NCBI GenBank assembly: GCA_022564085.1
Contig: JADFMC010000081.1
Location: 1 to 8,286, forward strand
Length of the DNA: 8,286 nucleotides
Source of the DNA: Fidelibacterota bacterium
Lineage (GTDB): Bacteria; Fidelibacterota; Marinisomatia; SCGC-AAA003-L08; TS1B11
Direction of reading: 5' to 3'
Positions 1-5,396 of this stretch are shown here, piece by piece. Position 1 is the first letter of the stretch; every line of letters starts with the position of its first letter. The notes below the pieces were generated by a model that was not told the DNA's origin, did not search any database, and saw only the letters and a program-made list of their open reading frames with translations. A program made the translations under genes and the position numbers.

Positions 1-19
1 AAAATTCGATTAAAGTCAT
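1..19 (-). CDS. Possible start of a downstream gene, cut by the window edge
   Basis: On the minus strand an ATG at 19-17 opens a frame that reads M-T-L-I-E-F and leaves the window without a stop. It is preceded by AGGTGGAG (30-23), a good Shine-Dalgarno-like stretch that sits 3 to 5 bases from the ATG depending on which part pairs. It lies about 30 bases downstream of the stop of the TIGR04255-family gene on the same strand, so the two could be co-transcribed. Only six codons are visible, so no function can be given and the call rests on the ribosome binding site and position alone. Confidence 0.3.
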
Positions 20-49
20 CTACTCCACCTAATGAGATCGTAGCGACTG

Positions 50-787
50 TCATTTATATTTCTCCATAGTATGTTCAGTTATGCTGGCAAAAAATATTTG
101 ATTCTTATAATCGTGAAAAGATTCGAGGACATCCCAAGCATCATCATTATCCACGGCAAAGGATCCTTCCTTGAAAACATCAATATCAAGGATAAGAACG
201 CCTTTTCCTTCTTGGTCAACTCCGTCAAAGGATTGAGTGATTATCGTCTTCGCGGATAATTCTTCATTTGGAATAACCACCCGTGTTAAGAACTTCTCAA
301 GCAGATCAGGTAATCCCTTTATTTGTAAAGGTGGAGAAGTAATATGCTCATCTAGTTTGATGGGCATCTCCAAGGGCAGCTCATTTATAAATCTACAAGC
401 CACCCGTTCGATTGTGATAGGCTTAAGGGACTCGACAAACAAGCTCCAGAGTCGTTTGGACTCATCCCGTAATTTCCCCCAAGTTTCATACGGCCTCAAT
501 CGGCTAAAAGTGAACCCGTTGAGCCTTACTTGCAGCACTTGTCTATGGTCCTTAGAAAGGAATCCGTACCCAATTTGTCGAGACCCTTCTTCTCTTTCAG
601 GTGGGCTGCCCGGTTCGATTCTAAACTTTGTTGCCCATTTCTTGCTCACACCCGGGTAATCATCCTTAATACGCTGGCCAAACTCTTCAATTTTCTCGAT
701 AGTAATATCATCCGGCATCTTGACGTGGATATCAATGAGTGCCTCTCGAATAGGTGCGTTCTTTAAATGTTGTACCTCCGGGCTCAT
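50..787 (-). CDS. TIGR04255 family protein, function unknown
   Basis: This 245-residue protein of unknown function matches the sporadically distributed TIGR04255 family as I remember it. The family hallmarks are the N-terminal L-K-N-A-P-I-R-E-A-L-I-D-I stretch (residues 8-20), a central S-R-L-R-P-Y-E-T-W segment followed by a helix ending in L-W, then an E-R-V-A-C-R-F-I-N-E-L-P segment, and a C-terminal L-D-I-D-V-F strand and K-N-Q-I-F-F-A-S-I-T-E-H block. The length is normal for the family and the gene looks intact. No signal peptide, membrane helix or catalytic motif is apparent. The ATG at 787 is chosen because it directly precedes the conserved N-terminus; only a weak GAGA ribosome binding site lies upstream. 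The gene is divergent from the methyltransferase and visibly AT-richer than everything to its right, which suggests a different origin, perhaps horizontal transfer. Family assignment is confident; the role is not known. Confidence 0.88.
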   Translation of the reverse strand: MSPEVQHLKNAPIREALIDIHVKMPDDITIEKIEEFGQRIKDDYPGVSKKWATKFRIEPGSPPEREEGSRQIGYGFLSKDHRQVLQVRLNGFTFSRLRPYETWGKLRDESKRLWSLFVESLKPITIERVACRFINELPLEMPIKLDEHITSPPLQIKGLPDLLEKFLTRVVIPNEELSAKTIITQSFDGVDQEGKGVLILDIDVFKEGSFAVDNDDAWDVLESFHDYKNQIFFASITEHTMEKYK

Positions 788-823
788 GGTATTCTCAGGC
801 GAACGCTTATACTACTACATTGC

Positions 824-837
824 GGGAAATGTTTCCC
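824..837. promoter_or_regulatory. Dyad GGGAAA-TG-TTTCCC upstream of the TIGR04255 gene
   Basis: This is a perfect 6-bp inverted repeat with a two-base centre, lying 37-50 bases upstream of the ATG at 787. Flanking GC bases nearly extend it (GCGGGAAA on one side, TTTCCCCGC on the other, with one extra C). A two-base loop is too tight for an RNA hairpin, so a dimeric protein operator is more likely than a terminator. A possible minus-strand -10 (TATAAG, 811-806) would place the dyad over the -35 position, which here has no recognisable TTGACA. An activator or repressor site is inferred, not shown. Confidence 0.35.
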
Positions 838-924
838 CGCGAGATTACCACCGTTATTTGAGGATGAGTGATTTTCAATGGTCCTGACAAGGGACATCAC
901 AATGTTGCTATTATCTTACGATAA

Positions 925-954
925 TTGAAAAGCACTAGCAACAGTTAATAATTA
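925..954 (+). promoter_or_regulatory. Weak candidate promoter for the rlmD-yadGH run
   Basis: TTGAAA (925-930) and TAATTA (949-954) are separated by 18 bases in the AT-rich part of the divergent intergenic region. If used, transcription would start near 961 and leave a leader of about 40 bases before the ATG at 1003. The match to sigma70 elements is only moderate, and AT-rich DNA produces such matches often. The rest of the 788-1002 gap shows no gene. Confidence 0.25.
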
Positions 955-1002
955 CACTTCGCGCGCTAAATACTAGTTCACCCCGTCGTAAATTCCCGCC
1001 CG

Positions 1003-2460
1003 ATGGAAACCGTATCGACAACAGAATCGGCCGCGCCCCTCCCCAAAAAGGGCGAGGAGCTGGAACTGACCGTAGACAGCCTGGCCTATGGCGGCCAGGG
1101 GGTGGCCCGGCACAACGGATTCGTCGTTTTTATCGAAAAAGGGGCGTTGCCCGGCTCGCGGGTGCGAGCCTTGATCACCAAGCGGCGCAAAGGCTTTGCC
1201 GAGGCCCGGGTGCTGGAGGTTTTGGATGAATCCCAGCAGGCGGTGGAGGCGCCCTGTGCACACTTCGGCGTTTGCGGCGGCTGCGCCACCCAGGACCTGG
1301 ACTACGAGGAGCAGCTGCGCCAGAAACAGGCCCAGGTGGCCGACCTGTTCGCCCGGCTGGGGGGCTTTCGCGACCTGGAGGTACGGCCCATCATCGGCTG
1401 CCGGGATACATTCAATTACCGCAACAAGATGGAGTTCACCTGCTCTAACCGGGGCTGGGTGGTAGATAAGGCCGACCTGGACAACGCCCCGGAGTGGGTG
1501 CTGGGGCTGCATGTGCCGGGCCGTTATGATAAGGTGTTGGATATCGAGGAGTGCCACCTGCAGCACCCCATCGGCAACGGTATCCTGAAGCTGGTCAAGA
1601 CCCGGGCCAAGGAGCTGGGGCTGGAGCCGTGGGACATCAAGGCGCACACCGGTTTCCTGCGCCACCTGGTTATCCGGGTGACCCAGGCCCAAACCGACAG
1701 TCCCCAGGTGATGGTGAACCTGGTGACCAGCCGGGAGGAACCGCGGCGCTTGAAACCGCTGTCCGACGACCTGGTGGCGGCCTTCCCCGAAATTACCAGC
1801 GTGGTGAACAACATCAACACCACCAAGGCTGCGGTGGCCTATGGCGAGTGGGAAATAGTGCTCCATGGCAAGCCCACCATCACCGAATATTTGCTGGGCC
1901 GCAGTTTCGACATCTCCGCCAATTCATTTTTCCAGACCAACAGCGCCCAGGCCGAAGCACTCTATGGGCAGATCGTCGCCGCCTGCGGGCTCAGCGGCGG
2001 GGAAGTGGTGTACGACCTGTACTGCGGCACCGGCACCATCGGTATTGTGCTGGCGGAGCAGGCCCAGGAAGTGGCGGGGTTCGAGATGGCCCAGTCGGCG
2101 GTAGAGGATGCCTCCCGCAATGCCCTGGCCAATGACGTTTTCAACATCCGCTTTTTCGCAGCTGACCTGAACACCAAATATTTCTCAATCCACGCCAAGC
2201 GGTTAAAGCAACAGGTGTTATCGCCGGATGTGGTAGTATTGGACCCACCCCGAGCCGGCGTGAATCCCCGGATGATTCCGGAGATCGGGCAGTTGGGGGC
2301 GGGACGGGTGGTATACGTTTCCTGCAACCCGGCTACCCAGGTGCGGGACGTGCGCCTGCTGATCCAGCAGGGCTACCAGTTGAAATGGGCCCAGCCGGTG
2401 GATATGTTCCCCCACACACCCCATATCGAGAATATTTGTCTCCTGGAGAAAGACCAGTGA
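1003..2460 (+). CDS. rlmD: 23S rRNA (uracil-C5)-methyltransferase, RlmD/RumA type
   Basis: This is an S-adenosylmethionine-dependent RNA 5-methyluridine methyltransferase of the TrmA/RumA family, 485 residues (E. coli RlmD is about 430). An N-terminal TRAM RNA-binding domain spans roughly residues 15-75. An iron-sulfur cluster motif C85-x5-C91-x2-C94 has its likely fourth ligand at C184. The SAM-binding loop is D338-L-Y-C-G-T-G-T-I-G347. D-P-P-R at 414-417 precedes the catalytic V-S-C-N-P block, where C441 should be the nucleophile attacking uracil C6. E476, in H-I-E-N near the C-terminus, corresponds to the general base. All key residues are present. The ATG at 1003 is the first usable start after an in-frame TAA at 967, although no Shine-Dalgarno is visible. 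It overlaps the next gene by 4 bases. Family members methylate 23S U1939, 23S U747 or tRNA U54; the motifs alone do not settle which, so the symbol is by family resemblance. Confidence 0.92.
   Translation: METVSTTESAAPLPKKGEELELTVDSLAYGGQGVARHNGFVVFIEKGALPGSRVRALITKRRKGFAEARVLEVLDESQQAVEAPCAHFGVCGGCATQDLDYEEQLRQKQAQVADLFARLGGFRDLEVRPIIGCRDTFNYRNKMEFTCSNRGWVVDKADLDNAPEWVLGLHVPGRYDKVLDIEECHLQHPIGNGILKLVKTRAKELGLEPWDIKAHTGFLRHLVIRVTQAQTDSPQVMVNLVTSREEPRRLKPLSDDLVAAFPEITSVVNNINTTKAAVAYGEWEIVLHGKPTITEYLLGRSFDISANSFFQTNSAQAEALYGQIVAACGLSGGEVVYDLYCGTGTIGIVLAEQAQEVAGFEMAQSAVEDASRNALANDVFNIRFFAADLNTKYFSIHAKRLKQQVLSPDVVVLDPPRAGVNPRMIPEIGQLGAGRVVYVSCNPATQVRDVRLLIQQGYQLKWAQPVDMFPHTPHIENICLLEKDQ
2445..2459 (+). 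promoter_or_regulatory. Ribosome binding site and GTG start of the ABC ATPase
   Basis: GGAG at 2445-2448 lies 8 bases before a GTG at 2457, which overlaps the TGA of the methyltransferase gene (GTGA). This decides the start. An in-frame ATG at 2385 would add 24 residues that are only the methyltransferase's C-terminal coding sequence read in another frame, whereas the GTG gives a protein that begins right at the ABC domain. Confidence 0.75.
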
Positions 2461-3383
2461 CCCCGGCGGTAGAGATCAAAGGTTTGTATAAGCGCTATGC
2501 CGGCGGGGTCGAGGCTCTCAAAGGGATCGACCTGGTGGTTGGGCAGGGGGAGTTTTTCGGCCTGCTGGGGCCCAACGGCGCCGGTAAGACCACCACTATC
2601 GGGGTCACCACCGGATTGGTGCGGATCACCGAGGGGTCGGTGCGGGTCATGGGTTACGATGTGGTCAGCCAGTTTCGCCAGGCCCGCCAGCTGATCGGTT
2701 TGGCTGCCCAGGAGCTCAACTTCGACTGGTTCTTCAGTCTCTGGGACCTGATGATCCTCCAGGCCGGGTATTACGGCGTGCCCGCCAAGATCGCCCGGAA
2801 GAATGCCGGGCGCCTGCTGGAAGAATTCGGTCTGAGCGCCAAACGTGATGTCAAGGTCCGGGCCCTGAGCGGTGGAATGAAGCGCCGATTCCAGATCGCC
2901 CGGTCGCTGGTGCACGAGCCGCAGCTGGTGATCATGGACGAACCCACTGCCGGGGTGGACGTGGAGCTGCGCCACATGCTGTGGGACTACCTGCGGCGGC
3001 TCAACAAGGAAGGCCGGACGATCATCCTCACTACCCATTACATCGAGGAGGCGGAATTGCTGTGCGAACGGGTGGCAATTATCGACAATGGCCGGATTAT
3101 CGCCGATGGTTCCCCGGCCCAGCTCATGGCGGGCATTAAACGGGATGGCCTGAGCATCACAGTTGAGGGGTGGAGCGATCAGGCGGCTGCCGGCCTGGAC
3201 GGCTATGACTACACTTTCAAGGACGGCCGCCTGCGGATCAAGGTGGTCCAGCCTGAACGGCGACTGGCGGATATCGTGACCCGCATCGCCGCCACAGGGG
3301 CGGTGGTAAACGACGTGACCATCGATCACGCTTCATTGGAGGATGTCTTCATTGAACTGACGGGGCGGCGGATGGATGATTAG
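2457..3383 (+). CDS. yadG: ABC transporter ATP-binding protein, YadG-like
   Basis: This is the ATPase subunit of an ABC-2 type exporter, 308 residues from the GTG start, which matches the length I recall for E. coli YadG. It should act as a dimer on the cytoplasmic face of the membrane, powering the permease encoded next. Walker A is G38-P-N-G-A-G-K44-T-T, the Q-loop is Q85, the ABC signature is L137-S-G-G-M-K-R-R, Walker B ends at D161-E162, the D-loop follows (A-G-V-D168), and the switch histidine is H194 in L-T-T-H-Y. All ATPase motifs are intact. Similarity to YadG extends beyond them, notably Q-A-G-Y-Y-G-V and the D-V-E-L-R / I-E-E-A-E-L-L-C blocks. The C-terminal 90 or so residues are the variable accessory region. 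It overlaps its upstream neighbour by 4 bases and the permease by 8. The substrate is unknown; DrrA/NodI-type exporters are the alternative family placement. Confidence 0.93.
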   Translation: MTPAVEIKGLYKRYAGGVEALKGIDLVVGQGEFFGLLGPNGAGKTTTIGVTTGLVRITEGSVRVMGYDVVSQFRQARQLIGLAAQELNFDWFFSLWDLMILQAGYYGVPAKIARKNAGRLLEEFGLSAKRDVKVRALSGGMKRRFQIARSLVHEPQLVIMDEPTAGVDVELRHMLWDYLRRLNKEGRTIILTTHYIEEAELLCERVAIIDNGRIIADGSPAQLMAGIKRDGLSITVEGWSDQAAAGLDGYDYTFKDGRLRIKVVQPERRLADIVTRIAATGAVVNDVTIDHASLEDVFIELTGRRMDD

Positions 3384-4137
3384 CACCGGTTTTTACACCT
3401 TCGTGACCCGGGAGTTGAAGCGCTTCCTGTCGCTCTATAACCAGACCCTGGTGCCCGGACTGCTCACAACAGTGTTATACATCGTGGTGTTCGGCAAATC
3501 ACTGGGGTCCCGCATCGGTGATATCAAGGGCCACTCCTACATGGAATTCATCATCCCGGGGCTGGCGATGATGAACGCCATCACCAACGCCTACTCCAAC
3601 AGCGCCTCCAGCCTGTTCCAGGCCAAGATCATGCAATTCCTGGATGATATCCTGATCACACCGTTGAGCGGGTTGGAAATCTCCCTGGGGTATATCATCG
3701 GTGGCGCGGCGCGTGGGTTTATCAACGGCATCCTGGTGCTGGTGATGGGCCTGCTACTCACCGATATCTCCTTGGCTCACCCGGTCCTGATAGTAGTGGA
3801 GCTGCTGGTGGTGAGTTGGGCCTTCGGCGCGGTGGGGCTGCTGGTGGGCATATTCGCCAAGACCTTCGATAACATCCAGTTACTGGTGAATTTTTTCCTA
3901 ACACCATTGGTGTTTTTAGGCGGTATATTCTATAGTATCGATATGCTACCGCCCTTGTGGCGCAATATCTCGTTGTTCAACCCATTGTACTACATGATCA
4001 ACGGGTTGCGCTACGCGGTGTTGGATATAGCGGATACCTCGCCGGTCGTATCTTTCCTGGTGTCGGTCGCGGCAGCGGTGATCTTTACTCTGGCAGGTGC
4101 GATCCTATTTTCTCGAGGCTACCGCATCAAGGAATGA
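3376..4137 (+). CDS. yadH: ABC-2 type permease, YadH-like
   Basis: This 253-residue inner-membrane permease is the partner of the preceding ATPase. Six hydrophobic segments are visible, roughly at residues 23-42, 55-75, 100-127, 136-160, 165-190 and 222-245, as expected for the ABC-2 fold. Family-typical blocks include Q-T-L-V-P near residue 24, G-S-R-I-G-D-I at 44-50, F-I-I-P-G-L followed by I-T-N-A-Y, F-A-K-T-F-D-N in the fourth cytoplasmic turn, and L-T-P-L-V-F-L-G-G-I-F-Y-S with L-P-P-L-W after it. These match E. coli YadH as I remember it. The ATG at 3376 overlaps the ATPase stop (ATGATTAG), so the two subunits are probably made in a fixed ratio by coupling. No convincing terminator follows the stop at 4137. 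What is exported is not known, and nothing nearby identifies it. Confidence 0.92.
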   Translation: MISTGFYTFVTRELKRFLSLYNQTLVPGLLTTVLYIVVFGKSLGSRIGDIKGHSYMEFIIPGLAMMNAITNAYSNSASSLFQAKIMQFLDDILITPLSGLEISLGYIIGGAARGFINGILVLVMGLLLTDISLAHPVLIVVELLVVSWAFGAVGLLVGIFAKTFDNIQLLVNFFLTPLVFLGGIFYSIDMLPPLWRNISLFNPLYYMINGLRYAVLDIADTSPVVSFLVSVAAAVIFTLAGAILFSRGYRIKE

Positions 4138-4256
4138 AAGCATCCCAGTGTCGGGAATCCGGTTGGCATTCGAAACTGTTGACTATTAGCCCACTTGACT
4201 GTACAATAACCGGATCGTCCCGGGGCGATAGCGGTTGGCATTTACGAGATTATTAG
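4134..4256 (+). CDS. Possible 40-residue small protein between permease and channel
   Basis: An ATG at 4134 overlaps the permease stop codon as ATGA, and its frame stays open to a TAG at 4254-4256, which touches the channel's ATG. The product would be 40 residues and contains S-G-W-H twice, 24 residues apart, with two Cys, two Trp and two His. It resembles no family I know and has no membrane segment. Against it: the nearest Shine-Dalgarno-like bases (AAGGA, 4129-4133) touch the ATG, and the same stretch carries a strong-looking promoter and operator-like repeats. The overlap and abutment are what a coupled gene would show, so I list it at low confidence. Confidence 0.22.
   Translation: MKASQCRESGWHSKLLTISPLDCTITGSSRGDSGWHLRDY
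4179..4207 (+). promoter_or_regulatory. Near-consensus sigma70 promoter for channel-CNBD-valS
   Basis: TTGACT (4179-4184) and TACAAT (4202-4207) are separated by exactly 17 bases; each differs from the consensus hexamer at one position. A second TTGACT occurs at 4195-4200 but is too close to serve as a -35. Transcription would begin around 4214-4216, giving a leader of about 42 bases to the channel ATG. The position, in the only sizeable gap between 1003 and 8286, supports it as the start of a second transcription unit. Whether this organism's housekeeping sigma uses this consensus is assumed. Confidence 0.55.
4214..4229. promoter_or_regulatory. 16-bp near-perfect palindrome at the expected transcription start
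   Basis: ATCGTCCC (4214-4221) and GGGGCGAT (4222-4229) form an inverted repeat with no spacer and a single mismatched pair (T4218 against G4225). It begins six bases after the -10 box, where transcription should start. With no loop it cannot fold as an RNA hairpin without opening, and no T-tract follows, so it is better read as a dimer-binding operator than a terminator. The binding protein is unknown. Confidence 0.4.
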
Positions 4257-5396
4257 ATGGTCACCGGCCTTGCTCTCATCCGCAGTCTGTATCGCAACCA
4301 GTTGTTGCGTATATTTGCCTATATCCTGATGGCGGCCCTGGTGGGCGGCCTGGGCGTATTATTTCTGGAAAACCGGGTCGGAAATGCCCAAATTCACAAT
4401 ATACCGGAGGCTTTGTGGTGGGCGATTGTCACCATGACCACGGTGGGCTATGGGGATTACATCCCGTCCGGCGGTTCCAGCCGGGTATTGGCGGTGTTGA
4501 TCATGTTCGTGGGAATCTCACTGACTTCCTTTCTCACCGGGACCATTGCCTCCGTAATCGTCTCTCGAAGACTGCGGGCCAATCAAGGATTGTTACAGAT
4601 TAAAGTTAAAGACCACATCATCATTTGCGGCTGGCACCACAAGATGGAAAGCCTGCTGGATGCTTTCTTTGCCATTGAAAACGACGATTCCCACTTTGTC
4701 CTGATCAATGAGGAAGCTGAAGAGCGCATGCAGGCCTTGAAGAACAGCTACGGCTATACTCGCCTCAAGTACATCCGGGGTGAGTTCACCAATGAGAATA
4801 TATTGCGCCAGGCCAACCTGGAAAAAGCCCGGGCGGTAATTTTGCTGACCACCGAGCTGCCTACCGGCGGCACCAGTGATGAGAAGACCATTTTAGCCAC
4901 CCTGACTATCAAGAACATGAATCCGGACATAAGGGTAGTGGCCTACGTAACTGACCAGGCGGCCATCTCCCCATTGAAACGGGCCCAGGCCGACAGCGTG
5001 GTGCTGGCGGATAACTTCGGCTCCTTTATGGTCGTCTCGCACGTGCTGCACCCCGGTATTCCCCAGACCGCCAACGAGCTGCTGGATTCCCAATCACCGC
5101 ACCATTTCAAACGGGTGGCTATTGAGGCCCAGTACGTGGGGCGCACCTTCAGCGAGCTATACAGCCACTTCCGTAAGGCGCACGGCTGGATCACCATCGG
5201 CCTGTTCACCGAGGAAGAGCAAGCGGACTTCTCCAGTTTTCTATCCGCCGATACCTCGCAGCTGGACGCGTTCATTGAGCGCAAGTTGCGTGAGGCCGGC
5301 AAGGGGATCGGCGAAGGCCAGAGCATCGCGGTGATGGTGAATCCACCGGACGACCACGTCATTCAAGAGGGCGAAGGAGCGGTTGTGATCCCGTGA
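4257..5396 (+). CDS. Two-TM potassium channel subunit with cytoplasmic RCK domain
   Basis: This 379-residue K+ channel subunit is built like MthK, and four would form the pore. TM1 is about residues 17-37. The pore helix (about 50-61) leads into the selectivity filter T62-V-G-Y-G66-D, the K+ signature. TM2 is about 77-101 with a hinge-position glycine at 86. The RCK N-lobe (TrkA_N, Rossmann-type) runs from about 118, opening with D-H-I-I-I-C-G-W-H-H-K, then an acidic end of the second strand (N151-E-E) and a G-E-F-T-N-E-N-I-L block at 175-183. The C-lobe (TrkA_C) is about 283-379, ending N-P-P-D-D-H-V-I-Q. The GxGxxG nucleotide loop is replaced by G-W-H-H-K-M (125-130), so ligand binding may differ from NAD-type RCKs. 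The ATG at 4257 directly follows an in-frame TAG, and no Shine-Dalgarno is clear. It overlaps the CNBD gene by 4 bases, which suggests a shared complex. The channel call is firm; the gating ligand is unknown. Confidence 0.93.
   Translation: MVTGLALIRSLYRNQLLRIFAYILMAALVGGLGVLFLENRVGNAQIHNIPEALWWAIVTMTTVGYGDYIPSGGSSRVLAVLIMFVGISLTSFLTGTIASVIVSRRLRANQGLLQIKVKDHIIICGWHHKMESLLDAFFAIENDDSHFVLINEEAEERMQALKNSYGYTRLKYIRGEFTNENILRQANLEKARAVILLTTELPTGGTSDEKTILATLTIKNMNPDIRVVAYVTDQAAISPLKRAQADSVVLADNFGSFMVVSHVLHPGIPQTANELLDSQSPHHFKRVAIEAQYVGRTFSELYSHFRKAHGWITIGLFTEEEQADFSSFLSADTSQLDAFIERKLREAGKGIGEGQSIAVMVNPPDDHVIQEGEGAVVIP

Larger units (their letters stand above)
4160..4242 (+). repeat. Two 11-bp direct repeats CGGTTGGCATT flanking the channel promoter
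   Basis: Identical copies lie at 4160-4170 and 4232-4242, exactly 72 bases apart, which is close to seven turns of B-DNA. One lies just upstream of the candidate -35 box and the other in the expected leader, ending 14 bases before the channel ATG. This placement suits a regulator that binds both sites or loops between them. Because 72 is a multiple of three, the repeats could instead reflect a duplicated S-G-W-H motif in a small protein. Confidence 0.5.

Noticed and set aside
881..896. Short inverted repeat GTCC / GGAC in the divergent region
   Set aside because: Four-base arms are expected by chance, and it has no clear relation to either start.
973..1866. Long minus-strand open frame opposite the methyltransferase gene
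   Set aside because: It lies entirely antisense to a gene with all family motifs. Its His/Gln/Gly/Leu-rich product is typical of the complement of GC-rich coding DNA.
2385..2456. Upstream ATG that would lengthen the ABC ATPase by 24 residues
   Set aside because: The extension lies inside the methyltransferase coding sequence, has no family similarity, and the GTG at 2457 has a well-placed GGAG.
2373..3329. 318-codon minus-strand open frame opposite the ABC ATPase gene
   Set aside because: The plus strand carries every ABC motif. The minus-strand product has low-complexity composition and no recognisable domain.
4138..4160. Possible terminator hairpin after the permease gene (TCCC-AGTGTC-GGGA)
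   Set aside because: The stem is only four base pairs and no T-tract follows.
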